Source: Vitellaria paradoxa (Eukaryota > Streptophyta > Magnoliopsida > Ericales > Sapotaceae). Taken from it: a stretch of 64,000 nt of DNA. This document shows, one piece after another, positions 1-12,051 of the stretch (position 1 is its first letter; the number at the start of each line of letters is the position of its first letter). Below the pieces are notes generated by a model, which was given only the letters and a program-made list of their open reading frames with translations, was not told the DNA's origin and searched no databases. Both the position numbers and the translations under genes were made by a program. Location of the stretch: NCBI GenBank assembly GCA_019916065.1, contig CM034233.1:51825947-51889946 (forward strand), given 5' to 3'.

Positions 1-129
1 GCTCTAAAAATGCCATTGACAAGACTCCAAAGGATAGACTAACTTTCTCTTACCATTTTTTTGGCCATGAAAAGTCAAAAGATTCTATCAGTAGTATTCC
101 GAGACATTTGTATGAATTTGTAACCGAAT

Positions 130-400
130 TAATTTCTCAAGGACAAAAACAACTATTAGCAATTCTTTTTCAGTTGTTGTGTAATTTTCTCTACACATTA
201 CTTGAGTCTCCTCCTGAAAATGTGCAAATCCTTGAGGAAATTTAGCATGAGAGGGGTTTTGCCTAATAGCTTCAAGTAACAGGATGTTGATTCTTACTTA
301 TTTAAAGATTTCATAGATTTCAGAATTCAACACCTCACTCTTATCACTTACTAACCTTTGGGGAAATGGTGGCTTAGGCATGTACTCATACAGTTTGGTC
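130..400 (-). pseudogene. Scrap of reverse-strand Athila pol/gag
   Basis: About bases 140-180 resemble the RNase H part of the reverse-strand Athila at 10370-10410, with the shared string TTTTTCAGTTGTTGT. About bases 220-400 resemble its gag/protease part at 12454-12600. The pieces are joined directly although they lie about 2 kb apart in the longer element, so this is an internally deleted and heavily mutated remnant. No usable reading frame remains. Bases 1-130 and 400-545 show nothing I can assign. Confidence 0.5.
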
Positions 401-544
401 ACTATGATTAGTATGCATTATTGTATAAGTCTAAATCTATTGAGCATGGTAATTATGCATTTATGCTTGTTAATTATGGTAATTATAATTTTAACTTGAG
501 GTTTTCTTAAGAAATTGATTCACCATTGTTACAATTCGAAGCCT

Positions 545-756
545 AGTCATAATTGCCCGAATTTGTTACAAATTGCTCGAATTCGTTTGAAGTGTAGCTC
601 ATCTTAGGTTAGACTAGAATCACCCACTAACAAAAGAGAATAAGTCTACAGCTTTTAATAAAACCCTTCTTATGCAGATGACCTCGATTCTCACTAAGCA
701 AAACTACGACCACCCTCTTGCACTTGAAAGGTAGAACTTGAACATTATTTCAAGGT
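545..756. repeat. Spacer shared with 17480-17620
   Basis: This stretch, ahead of repeat copy A, resembles the DNA following repeat copy C: both hold a variant of ACTAA..AGAGAA.AAGTCTA followed by TTTTAA.A.A.CCCTTC. It therefore belongs to the same large repeat family. It contains no ORF of note. Confidence 0.4.
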
Positions 757-1189
757 TGGTCATGACACGCTATGCATTATGCTTTGACATGCCTGTACAT
801 GCCTTGACATGTTAAAACACATTCAAACATACTAATGCACATCCACTAATGTTGATACAGATTTAAAAATCAAATATTTACCAATTCAGAGAATTCATGT
901 GAGTGAGCGAGGCTCCAAAAATTGGGAGTGACTTAGGATTGTCTAAGCCAATGATTTCAAAGTCATGACTTCCCTTAGACATATCTGATATGCATCCTTG
1001 AATTGTCCTCTATAATAAAATATAAATTGTCAACACATTGAACATGCCTATAACATACCTGATTATATTAATTGCATCACATTAGTCTTCTAGGCACAGA
1101 GACCTGATCATCATAACAAGGAACTAAGTTCTCAATCTAAGCCGACTTTCTTTCCCAAATGATAGACGCTCACATGCACAAGGTACATC

Positions 1190-1720
1190 CTTGGATCTAA
1201 GCTTCTTTCCATAGTTTTGCGTAAGGCATTAGCTATCTCTTTTCTTAGAGTTGAACTTCACAACAGAGCAAAACTTTATCTCCAGTAATCTGAGCTCATT
1301 TCCACAGTTATGCGTGATGTGCTAACTGCTCCTCCTGGAGCAAGGCTCTTTTTCTTCCCTAGTTAGGCACTAGGCACTAACTGCCCTCGTCATCCAGAGT
1401 GATACTCTATTTTCCAGTTATACACAAGGCGCTAACTATCTCTTATCTTTTGGAGCAGAGCTCTTTTCCCTCGCTAACCATTTCCCAGTTATGCACTATG
1501 TGCAAACTATCTCTTCCCTTGAAGTCAAGCTCCTATCCCTAGCTATTTTCCAGTTATATGCTAGGCGCTAACTATTCTTTTAATCTAGAACAACGTTCCC
1601 TTTCCCAATTAAGCATGAGGTGCTAACAATCTTTTATCATCTAGAGTGAAGCTCTCTTCCAGGTTGCGTTTGAAGTGCTAATTTTCATTTCAGTCTTACA
1701 GTTAGGACTATTTCTTTCCC
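1190..1720 (+). repeat. Degenerate 65-80 bp subrepeats in copy A
   Basis: At least six imperfect units follow the pattern CAGTTATGC.(T/A)AGG(C/T)GCTAACTATCT, then a pyrimidine-rich spacer, then a word like GAGCAAGGCTC. Successive units start near 1205, 1300, 1360, 1420, 1485, 1550 and 1605. A matching array lies in copy B. Confidence 0.65.
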
Positions 1721-2833
1721 TCATCCCGTATCTAGAGCGAGGCTTCTTCACACATAGCACTGACCCTACTGGTCAACCTCCTATACAGTTAACCTACCTT
1801 AGCTGATAATGAGGCTCACTATACTTGAGGCCAATTAGTTTGCCATCCATGTTATTTTGATCACACTTATATCCTTGCATACATATAACACATCACATCT
1901 GTGCGAGGTGCTGTCCCCAAAGCCATGTAGACTACGTAGGCAGCTTGAGCAGGCAGCTTGAGCAAATAGCTTGAGTTTGGTTACCCCAGTCTTCATAGGC
2001 CATCAACATGAGGTGCTAACTTAGAGCTAGGCTGTTGCATTTAGCACGTAGTTTAGACCACAGGTGTGAGTAACAATGACCTAATCCCTTAGTAAGATAT
2101 GCAGGCAGCTTGAGTACATGCAAGGAGGCAAAATAAGTTGTCTCTTTTTCATTTTCTACCATAGATAAGCTAAGGTAGTTGTAGATAACCCAAATTTGTT
2201 TCCTTACTTAAACTTTGCAATATTTAATGCTTTTAGTTGAATGTTGCTCTATTTATTAACTTTCCTTGATCATAGGATATGCCAAAGCGTCGAAATTCAA
2301 CAAAGAATGAACAATCAACAAATGACAATTGCACCCCTAGAGATAGAGAGGAAGCCAAGCTAAAGGACTAGATTAAGGCATAAGGCCACTAGACTGGACA
2401 AGCATGTCCAAGACACCAAACAGACAACTCCAATATCAACAGAAGAGCTAGAATCAAGGGTCAATTTGTTCAAAAGTCAAGAACGGCCTCTACTAACACA
2501 CCTGAAGACTGGTATCGACTAGACTGCCTAGATCAAGCTACAAGGGTGCAAAAATATAAATGAATTCTTAAGACATGTCATAGAACATAGAACATAGATT
2601 AGAGTAGCCAAAGGGTCCCTTCAGAGGTCATCTAGGTTCCACGGAGTCAAAATGGCTCCTCCTGGCAAAAAGGAAGCTGCTTGTGCCCTAGACACAATTT
2701 GAGCACCCAAGCAATGTCAAAATGCCTTCAAATTGCACATGAATATCAAGGTTTCATTCCCTGAGGTAATGACATAGCTAAGTCTAGTTAAGTTAAACCT
2801 TAGGAGGTCCCTCTATAGCTTCGATTACAAAAT

Positions 2834-3094
2834 TTGCTATTCTTTTATAAATTCATAAAAGTGTCCCAGAGTCCAGCCGATGGCATTTTTGGATTCCATA
2901 TGCCCAAAAATGGAGGACAAGTTAGCTTGGTGGTGCCTCTAAATGCTAGGACAAAGGATTGGCTTACCTTGCTTCCGTTTCACCCAGTTTTGGAGAAGCA
3001 ATTTTCAAACAAACCCAACCAAAAGCTCTCAAAAACTATGCCAAACATCTTAGAATTGCTTGAACCCATTAGGGAAAAACCTGAACTTTGCTGA
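2834..3094 (+). other. 86-codon open stretch, doubtful gene
   Basis: This is an open frame of 86 codons inside copy A with no domain I recognise. It contains no Cys/His cluster, signal peptide or membrane helix. Its counterpart in copy B (about 6755-7080) is not kept open, which argues against selection on the protein. I record it only because it is the longest frame in bases 1-8000; it is probably chance. Confidence 0.15.
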
Positions 3095-3403
3095 ACATGG
3101 CTTCAGCTTGGGGCTCCAGTCAAATGGCCTAAAAATTAAGCATAGCAGCCATTTTTCATGCTAATTAGTCTTATGGCGAGTTATCTAGCCTACCTTGGTA
3201 GGAAGTTTTGCCCGACTTGTTTTGTGATTCTAATTGCCCATAGCACTATGCAAATATGTTTGCTCTACTAGGTAAAATTGATTGCCAAGCGGCCCCTAAC
3301 AAAGAGTTCTACCTGTTTTGTCAAGTAAACTTGTTCACTTAATGAAACAAGCAATTCTTTTCACCCATTAGAATAGGCGAAACCTTTGTTTAGCCAAAAA
3401 TCC

Positions 3404-3411
3404 TATAAATA
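3404..3411 (+). promoter_or_regulatory. TATA box in copy A
   Basis: TATAAATA lies in the context CCTATAAATAGGAGCCTCCCC, a good plant core promoter sequence. The same box and surroundings recur 4004 bases downstream in copy B, followed in both by a CACTCG(A/G)TGCTTAAAG(C/T)TCT region where a transcript could start. Confidence 0.55.
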
Positions 3412-4479
3412 GGAGCCTCCCCTTTCTTATTTTCTCATTCCACACTCGATGCTTAAAGCTCTTAAGTCTAGAGTTTCTCTTTCTAAAAAAGCTCGCATAG
3501 GTAAAATTTTCTCTATTAAGAAAATTTTTATTTGATTATTTAATTCAATATGTTTGCATGATTAAGATAGAATAATTTTAACTTTATAATAAAAATTATT
3601 TGTCAATGAAAGGTATCCAGATCATATCTCAAGTTCAAGCCAGACTTGACACATGATATTAATTGGATTTACTCGAGACAATTTGTTAAAATCCTGACAT
3701 CATACATGCAACATGCCTATATCATACTACCATGCTATATCATGTCATAATATCATTCTGCCACACCATGCCATGCCATAATTCCATGTTTGCCATATCA
3801 TAACATCACATTACCATACTAAGCTATGCTGGGCATCATATTTACCATGCTATGTCATCCTTATCATATTATGCCGTGTCATTATCGTACTTCACCAAGT
3901 TACCATATCATATCATCATACTATGCCATGATAACATGTCATATTACGAAGTTATTCCATGCTACCATGCTCATCCATCATCCCACATCATGATATAATA
4001 TGCTAGGACATCGTTTACTACGATAGCACATGTAGGGACATGCTATGCACTATGCCTTGACATGATTGTACATACCTTGACATTCTAAACACATTCAAAC
4101 ATATAAATACACACCTATTATGGTTAACATAGATTTAGAAATCAAATGTTTATGAATTCAGAGCATTCACCTGAGTGAGCAAGGCTCTAGAAACTGGGAA
4201 TGAGTTAAGATTGGCAAAGCCGATAATTTTTAAGTCATAATTTGCCTTAGACATATCTAACATGCATCTTTAAATTGTCATCCACGATAGAATATAAATT
4301 GTCAGCACATTCAACATGCCCCTAACATACCTGATCATACTAATTGCATCACATTAGTTTTTTAAGCACATAGACCCTGATCATTATAACTAGGAACTGA
4401 GCTCTTGATCTGAGTTGAGTTCCGTTCCTAAACGTTAGGCACTCAGTCACATAGATAAGGTGCATTCTCGGAGCTAGGC

Positions 4480-5010
4480 TCATTTCCATAGTTATCTGTG
4501 ATGCATTAATATTCTCTTCCCTTAGAGTTGAACTCCCAAATAGAGTGAAACTCTGTCTCCTGTTTTACGTAAGACACTAACTATTTTCTCGTCTAGAGCT
4601 TAACTCCTTTCATACGCGTGGTCCTAACTATTCTTCCTCACTTGGGGTAGGGCTTCTTTCCTTCCCTAGTTAGGCACCAGATGCTAACTACTTTTGTTAT
4701 CTTGAGTGAGACTCTATTTCTCACTTATGTGTAAGGCACTAACTATCTCTTATCTTTTGGAGCAAAGCTCCTTTACGTAGTTATCATCTCCTAGTGATGT
4801 GCTAGGCCCTAGTTGTCTCTACCCTTCGAGTTAGTCTTCTTTCCCTAGTTAACCATTTCCCAGTTATGTGTTAGGTGCTAACTTTTCTTTTAATTTATAA
4901 TGGGGTTCCTTTTCCTAGTTAAGCATGAGGTGCTAACTATCTTTTATCATCTAGAGCAGCTCTCTTCCTAAGTTACGCACCAAGCGGTAATTTTCATTTT
5001 AGTCTTTGAG
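4480..5010 (+). repeat. Degenerate 65-80 bp subrepeats in copy B
   Basis: Same array as in copy A: repeated units of the type CAGTTATGTG..AGGTGCTAACT followed by a pyrimidine stretch and GAG..AGGCTC. Its unit order matches copy A, so the array predates duplication of the 4-kb repeat. Confidence 0.65.
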
Positions 5011-7407
5011 CAAGAACTTTTTCTTTCCTTCATCCCATTTTTGCAGCAAGGCTCTTTCACACATAGCATTGACCCTATTGGTCACCCTCTTAGACACTTA
5101 GCCTACCTTGGTTAATAATGAGGCTCACTATGCTTGAGGCCAATTAGTTTGCCATCCATGGCATTCTAGTCACACTTACATCTATGCATATATATAATAT
5201 ATCATATTTGCATGAGACGCTGTAACCAAAGCTACATAGACCTAATCTTTTTTTAGGGTATGTAAGTAGCTCAAGTAGATAGCTCGAGTCCAGTCACCCC
5301 AGTCTTCATGGACCATCAGTGTGAGGTGCTAACTTAAAGCTAGTCTCTTGCATTTATCATGTAGTTTAGACTATAGATATGAACTACAGTGGCCTAATCC
5401 CTTAGCAGGATATATAGGTTATTCGATTAGATAGCTTGAGTGTAGTTTCCACAGTCTTTATAGATCAATTGTGCGAGGAGCCGATTTAGGCTTAAAGCTA
5501 GGTTCTTAAATCTGTATACCAATTTGCATCTTACGACCATTTAGTTTGGACCACTTTAGGCCTAAACTATATCGACCTTATCCCTTTATAAGGTATGTAG
5601 CAGCTTAAGCACATAAACTTGGTCATTATCTTTCAACATACGCACTCATGTATAAGGACTACATAAGTCCCTACACCTAATTCCATATAGATTCCCTATT
5701 CAAATCTTATCCCCATTCATAAACAAAGATTTTAACTTGCATTTAGAGTCAAACTAGCATATAAGAATCCCTTAGGTGCATCAATATCACTTAGGTTGAC
5801 AATACACTACACTTGCATACACGAGCTAGGCTTAGCCTCTTTTGCATTTTATACATTATATGCATTTAGGGTTGTATTGCTATAATCATCATAAACTAGA
5901 GTATTATATTGTGAGATCATAACTATAATGAGGGGAAAAGGACTTTGGATATCCCGAGGTATCTAGGCGTAATGGTTTATGTGTGTAATTGAACCACCAA
6001 ACCCATTCTCTTTGATTGCACCGACTAGTCGGGAGTCACTACAAAAGGCCATTTATCGCATCTTTCAAAAAAAAAATTTAAACATTTTAAATCATAATCA
6101 AAACTTGGGTTCCTCGACTCACCTATTTTGAAAGTGTCATGTGTTGGCTCTTAGTCTCTGTAATCAAGGTTCTATTCCAAAATAAAATATAGTTTTTCAC
6201 ATTTGGGCAATCTTAGATGCACCATATCTTAGTAAAGACTCATAACCCGTGCCCGTTGGCCTGACATGTATATCTAGTCACAACACTTAGATTGGATAAG
6301 AAAGCCACTAGACTGTACAAACATCTCCAAGATATCAAACGGACTACTCCAACCTCAATAAAAGGATTAAAATCCAAAATCAGGGGTTAATTTAGTCTAG
6401 AAGTCAAGAATAGCCTCTACCAAAGCACCCAAAGGATGGTATCAACCAGAATGCCTAGATCAAGCCAAAAACAAAGATACATAATATCCCAAGACCTGCT
6501 AGAGGACATAAAGGTAGGTTTAGAATAACCAAAATACCATTTCATAAGTCATCTGGGCCTTGCCAACTCAGAATGACTCATACCGATAAGAAAAGAGCTA
6601 CTATCAAATTAGACACAATTTAGGCATCCAGATGAAGTCAAAATATCCTTAAATTTCACAAAAAAATCAAAGGTATATTTCCTAAGGTAATGGCATAGCT
6701 AGGTCTGGTCAAGTTAAACCTTAGGGGATCCTTGTATAGCCTTGACTTAAAAATTTGTTAATTATTTGTAAATTCATAAAAAGGTCCCACAGTGCCACTA
6801 ATGGTATTTTTAGATTCCTTATAACCAAAAGGGTAGAAGGAACCATTCTAGTGGTGCCTTTAGGAGTCAGGTAAAAGAATTGGATGTTCTTTCCTCCATT
6901 TCAACCCTTTTTGAAGTAGCAGTTTTCAAATAAGCCTAACTTGATCCTGAATAATCTAAATTGAACCAAATTTTGACCTAATTAGTTTAATTCTCTCCAA
7001 AAAGTGCTCATAAGGTCTCTAGAACTCCCAAAAACTATCTAGAACCTCCTAGAACATCTCGAACCTATCAAAGTAGAACTTGAACCTAACTAAACATGGC
7101 CTAAGCCAAAGGCTAGGCGAAATGGCCAATTTTTTAAGCCTAGCTACCACTCTTATCAGGACCGAGCATTATGGCAAGTTATATTACCTACTTAGGTTTG
7201 TAGGATGTTCTGCATGGCCTGTTTTGCAATCATGCTTGCCAAGGCTCTGATCAAACATGTTTGCCTATCTCAATGGGTAAAAAAGACTACTAAATGGCCT
7301 TGGCAAAGAGTTCTACCTATTAAGCCAAGCAAGCATGTTTGCTTGAGGGCACAAGCAATTATTTTTTCCTATCTAGCTTAGTAGAAGTTCTATACAACTA
7401 GAAAACC

Positions 7408-7415
7408 TATAAATA
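7408..7415 (+). promoter_or_regulatory. TATA box in copy B
   Basis: TATAAATA in the context CCTATAAATAGGGGCC, equivalent to the box near 3404. Confidence 0.55.
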
Positions 7416-7990
7416 GGGGCCTGCCCCTCCCTATTTCATTCATTTAACACTCGGTGCTTAAAGTTCTCAAGTCTAGACATTCTCCTTATAGAAAAAGTTC
7501 GCATCTGTATAATTTTCTCTCTCCAGAAAATTTTTATTTTATCTTTCAATTCAATGTATTTGCATAATTAGAATATAATAATTTTAATTTTTTAAATAAA
7601 ATATTTTGTTAATAAAAGGTATTCGGATCATAATTCAAATTAAGGCTGGATTTGATACGTGGTATTAACCATATTTATGTGAGAAATTTTTTTTTTTTTT
7701 GAAATTTCAGACATCATATGTATATCCTGCCCACATCATACTACCTTGTCATATCATACCATAACACCATTCTACCATGCCTTGCCATCTCATATTGTCA
7801 TACCATGTTATGTCATAACATCATATTACTATGCTAGGCTATACTGCATATTATATTTACAAAGCTATTTAAAAGCATTTCATTCTCATCCTATATCATG
7901 CTAATATGCCATATTGCAATGCTATGCTTTGTTATGCCATGCAATGATCAAGTTGTGCCATGCTAATTTGTCTTATCACCATCCCACATC

Positions 7991-8769
7991 ATAGCATAAC
8001 ATGCCTGGCGTGGACCCTAATTGTCTATTGGCATTGTGTTTGACTCACGAGGCCATGATAGCTACAAAACACATAGAGAATATATTGAATTAATTAAATT
8101 CTCAATCCCCTATGTCCACACAAGTTCAGTGGCCCACTTCTAATGACAAAAATTTAAATAGTAAACCAAAGTGAATGGATCATGTGATAGTCCAGGTGAC
8201 CATACAACATCCACACTAGAGGGGTCCATTTGCACAAATTTTGAACACAAATTGATAAGGAAACATTTGAAATTGATTGAGTTAAAAACAAACAAAAATT
8301 TTTGTGGTCCAGGAGACCCACGTATGCAAGTGATGAAATTCACTTAAAATGAGCAATTTCCATCTACCTATTGTTTGAAATCCAAAATGGGATTCAAACT
8401 TGGGGAAGCTTGAATGTGGAGGATTCTCAAAGTATGAGAGGTGGAATCAGAAGGAAAATAAGAGGGTTGTGAAATTTTTGAAGTTAAAATGGCCGATTGG
8501 GCTGTTTAAAGAGTAACATGGTCTGATCCACCCGCGGGGTGTCCAGACCACAGAAAGTTTGGCCTTCATTTTTTTCACAAAAAACACACTATGGTCCGGA
8601 CCATTGGTCCTGGGGTTCTGGACCATAGAACTGGCTATTTGAATTTTTTTTATTTATTCAAAAGCCAAAAATGACTCAAACTCATAATTGAAAACCTAAA
8701 ACAAAGTAAAAATTAAATTCTACCCTAACCCTAAATATGGTACAATTACAACATTTTGCTAATCCTAGA
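7991..8769 (-). other. Athila-1 region after integrase, non-coding
   Basis: No env-like or other gene can be supported here. It contains two pairs of GGTC..GACC palindromic words (8519-8563 and 8592-8631) of the same type as those in the Athila LTRs and gag leaders. The open frame at 8140-8343 has no recognisable feature. Confidence 0.5.
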
Positions 8770-9900
8770 TTACTCGTAGGGTGAAGGATCTAGAAGATCC
8801 CATGATTCAACCAAACCAATTAAATTTTCTAAATAGGGTTTAAGTCTATGCTCATTAACTTTAAATCCGTTCCTATTTTTTAGGTTTTCTATTTCAACTA
8901 CCTCATGTTCAGAAACATGTTTCACGATAAATGGGCCAGACCACTTGGATTGCAATTTGCAAGGAAATAAATGAAGTCGTGACTGATAAAGGAGTACTTT
9001 CTGACCCTTATGAAAGAAATGTCTTGTAATATGTTGGTCGTGTACTTTCTTCATCTTTTCTTTGGAAATTTCAGCATTCTTATAGGCATCATTTCTTAAT
9101 TCATCTATTTCTACAATCTGAAGTATACGGTGAAGCCCGGCCTCATCAATATTAGTGTTGAATTGTTTAATGGCCCAATATGCCTTATGTTCTAATTCGA
9201 TAGTAAATGGCATGGCTTTCCATAAACTAATCTATATGGTGACATCCCTAGGGTTGTTTTATAAGTTGTACGATATGCCCATAAGGAGTCAACCAATCAT
9301 AGTAACCAGTCCTTGTGATTAGGGTTAATTGTTTTCTCAAGAATTTGTTTTGTCTCCCTATAAGCAATTGCTACTTGGCCATTTATCTGTGGGTGGTAAG
9401 ATGTACCAACTTTATGAACTACACCATATTTGAGCAATAGTGTTCCCACAGGACATTTACAGAAGTGTTTTCCTCTTTCACTAATAATTGCTCAAGGTAC
9501 TCTAAAACGCGAGAAAATATTCTCGTGAAGGAATTTAAGCATGACTTTGTGATCGTTAGTTCTAGCGGCAATTGCTTCAACCCATTGAGACACATAGTCA
9601 ACCCCTATGAAAATATATTCATGCCCACGTGAAATTGGGAAAGGACCCATGAAATCTATTTCTTAAGAATCAAACACCTCTAAAATAAGAATAAAGGATA
9701 AGGGCATCATGTTTTTACGTGTTAAACTCCCCAAGTGTTGGCATCTATCACATATGGTGCAAAAATGATGAACATCTTTAAACAACGAAGGCCAATAGAA
9801 TCCAGTTTGAAAGATTTTCATTGCTGTTTTTTTTTTTTTTTTTTTTGGGAAAAATGACCACCACAAGCTTGGGTATGGCAGAACTCAAGTATGCTAGGCA
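8770..9900 (-). pseudogene. Athila-1 integrase, broken
   Basis: The integrase inserts retrotransposon cDNA into nuclear DNA. The most complete piece (8770-9213, 147 codons) is the C-terminal region. It starts in the core's alpha-helical end ([18 protein letters not shown]), continues through the linker helix (ELRNDAYKNAEISKEKMKK) and ends with the SH3-like fold (GQKVLLYQSRLHLFPCKL, KWSGPFIVKHV). The catalytic core lies at about 9214-9650 in shifted frames. The N-terminal zinc-binding part is at 9663-9866 (GFYWPSLFKDVHHFC, CDRCQ). A run of 20 T (9827-9846) lies in that N-terminal part. Frames change at least three times, so no active enzyme can be made. Confidence 0.8.
9827..9846. repeat. 20-bp poly-T run inside integrase
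   Basis: Uninterrupted T run read as poly-Lys on the coding (minus) strand. It is either a replication-slippage expansion or an assembly artefact. Confidence 0.9.
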
Positions 9901-10137
9901 CTTCCCATTCAGGGATACAATGTCTCATCACTTGATCGGGGCAATACTTGAAAAAGTAGGGATCATCCCAAAAGAAAATTCTAACATTTCTTAAGAATTT
10001 CTTTTATCTTTGTAACTCCATTCATTTGGGATTTTTCTTGTCACTAAGTAGTTAGCGATATCAGCATACCAAGGAGCATTGGAGGATGTTATTGCTTCTA
10101 TGTTAAACAATTGTTCATCTGGGAAGCTATCATTTAT

Positions 10138-10680
10138 TTAAGTTTCATCATTTGGGTAAGCTTCTACTGGTAAACATAACAAGTGATCCGCTACTACATT
10201 CTCAACACCTTTCTTATCTTTTATTTCATGGTCAAACTCTTGTAAAAGTAAAATCCACTGGATTAACTGTGGTTTGGCCTCTTGCTTGGTCAACAGGTAT
10301 TTAAGAGCTGAATGATCAGTGACTACTATAACTATTAAACCAATGAAATAAGAATGAAATTTCTCAAGGGCAAAGACAACTACTAGCAGCTCTTTTTCAG
10401 TTGTTGTCATGCAAAGTTTTACTTGCATAGTAAATAACATAAGCCTTTTTGTCTTTCCTTTGTTCTAGCACAGCTCCAATGTCATAGTCACTTGCATCAC
10501 ACATAAGTTCAAAGAGAAGTGACCAATTAGGAGGTTGAAGTGTAGGAGCTATGGTTAAACAACACTTGAGCTTATCAAAAGCTTTTTGACATTGGGGAGT
10601 CAATTCAAATGGGGTATCTCGCATCAATAATTGACACAAAGGCTTTGAGATTTCACTAAAAGATTGCATGAACCTTGGGT
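10138..10680 (-). pseudogene. Athila-1 RNase H, broken
   Basis: RNase H removes the RNA strand during reverse transcription. Two overlapping minus-strand frames carry it: 10397-10669 (KLKCCLTIAPTLQPPNW, then [19 protein letters not shown] with the first catalytic Asp) and 10138-10440 ([20 protein letters not shown] with the catalytic Glu, [11 protein letters not shown] with an Asp, and a C-terminal VADHLLCLP). The order of motifs is normal for Ty3/gypsy. One frameshift, near 10400-10440, separates the halves. Confidence 0.8.
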
Positions 10681-11430
10681 AAAGCCAGTGTGCCCCAAAA
10701 ATGATTGAATATCCTTCACAGATTAAGGATTGGGAAGTTTTTGAATCAATTCTACCTTAGCTTAATCTACTTCGATGCCTTCTTTAAATACTATATGCCC
10801 TAACACAATTCCTTGGGTGACCATAAAATGGCACATTTCCCAATTTAGCACCAAGTTCTTTTCCTCATATCGTGTCAAGACTAGATCAAGGTTCTTTAGG
10901 CACTACTCAAATGAATCACAATAAACAGAGAAATCATCCATGAATACCTCGACAATTTTTTTTACCATTTCACTAAAAATGCTAATCATGTAGCACTGAA
11001 AGGTAGCAGGAGCATTACACAGGCCAAAGGGCAACCTCTTATATGCAAAGGTACCAAAAGGACAGGTAAAAGTGGTTTTAGCTTGATCCTCTAAGGCAAC
11101 CTCTATTTGATTATAACCTAAATAGCCATCTAAAAAGCAATAATAAGCATATCCAGCTACTCTTTCTAGAACTTGATCTAAGAATTAAAGAGGAAAGTGA
11201 TCTTTTGTGAGACTGCATTGAGTTTTCTATAGTCAATGCACACTCGCCAACCAGTTTGTATTCGAGTTGGAACCAACTCATTATTCTCATTCCAAACCAC
11301 TGTAACTCGTGATTTCTTAGGAACTACTTGTGTAGGACTCACCTATTTAGAATCAGAGATAAATTATTCTTACATCTAGTAGTTTCAAAACTTTAGCTCT
11401 AACTACTTCTTTCATGTTTGAGTTGAGTTG
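10681..11430 (-). pseudogene. Athila-1 reverse transcriptase, heavily decayed
   Basis: No long frame survives, but the minus strand reads RT-like words in the right place between the pre-RT segment and RNase H. The fingers/palm part is near 11200-11280 (a CIDYRKL-type word is still visible around 11230). The thumb is near 10740-10870 and resembles the better copy at 63751-63978 (EKNFVLNWEKCHFM). Stops and indels interrupt it throughout. Confidence 0.65.
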
Positions 11431-11433
11431 TCT

Positions 11434-11900
11434 TTACATTTGACAAACTGGTTTGGCATCCTCTTTTAAGTATATATGATGTATGCAAAGGAGAGAACTT
11501 ATACTCGTTAAGTCTGCCACTGATCGTCCTAAAGCTTTCTTATGATTTTTTGAAAGATCAACTAGCATATGCTCTTGATGGATAGTCAGTTCTGAAGAAA
11601 TAACTACAGAGTATGTTTCTCCCTTATCTAGAAAAGTGTATTTCAAAGTATCGGGTAGAGGTTTCCTATCAAGATGAGGAGCTTTTACTTCAGAAACTCT
11701 GCTTTATTCAAAAGTGGTCCTAGATTTTCAAAGGCTGGTACCCAATTTCCTACAAACATGATTGGGCACATCTCCAACCAATCAACAACTGCTCCTAATT
11801 ATGGTTTGACATCGTGGAATTCAATTTCTTCTAGCTAAAGAAAATTGCTTTTTCTAAAGGATCCTCAATGAATTCATGATCCACGTAATCCTAGACAACA
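11434..11900 (-). pseudogene. Athila-1 pre-RT segment, broken
   Basis: The 70-codon frame at 11434-11646 contains GETYSVVISSELTIHQEHML and DLSKNHKKALG, matching the segment between protease and RT in the Athila-3 copy at 62990-63105. It joins protease to RT in the polyprotein and has no catalytic role that I can see. Bases 11650-11900 continue it in shifted frames. Confidence 0.65.
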
Positions 11901-12051
11901 GCTTTAACTAAGTCCATTTCTTGTACATCAGGCACCTCTTTTGGTTGTTTGGTAACATTAAAGATATTAGTTTCAAACTCAATATTGCTAAAAGACATTT
12001 TCATGGACCCATTCTTGTAATTGATTAAAGAATTCAATGTTGCTAAGATGG

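Larger units (their letters stand above)
757..4024 (+). repeat. Unclassified ~4-kb repeat, copy A
   Basis: Copy A aligns along most of its length with copy B directly downstream. Shared landmarks are the start around CTATGCA.TATGC.TTGACATG, a block of 65-80 bp subrepeats, a TATAAATA box near 3404, and a tail rich in CATATCATACCAT-like words. A lacks about 800 bases that B has (B 5450-6290). In their place, near 2280, sits a short open stretch beginning MPKRRNSTKNEQ that is soon closed by a stop. No gag, protease or polymerase motif is visible, and bases 757-2280 hold no credible gene. The TATA-bearing, long, head-to-tail layout would fit long LTRs or a tandem repeat. I favour LTR-derived DNA, but this is unproven. 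Strand is taken from the TATA box. Confidence 0.6.
4025..7990 (+). repeat. Unclassified ~4-kb repeat, copy B
   Basis: Copy B is the second head-to-tail copy of the family and is more complete than A. It contains the subrepeat block (4480-5010) and several variants of a 'CAGCTTGAGCAGATAGCTTGAG' theme at 5230-5640. It also contains a region (5640-6270) that reappears in copy C, a TATAAATA box, and a CATA/CATGCC-rich tail (7740-7990). No coding motif is visible on either strand. The copies differ by many substitutions and indels, so the duplication is old. Confidence 0.6.

Noticed and set aside
1190..1720. CRISPR-like repeat array
   Set aside because: Units are degenerate, without conserved repeats separated by unique spacers, and the DNA is plant.
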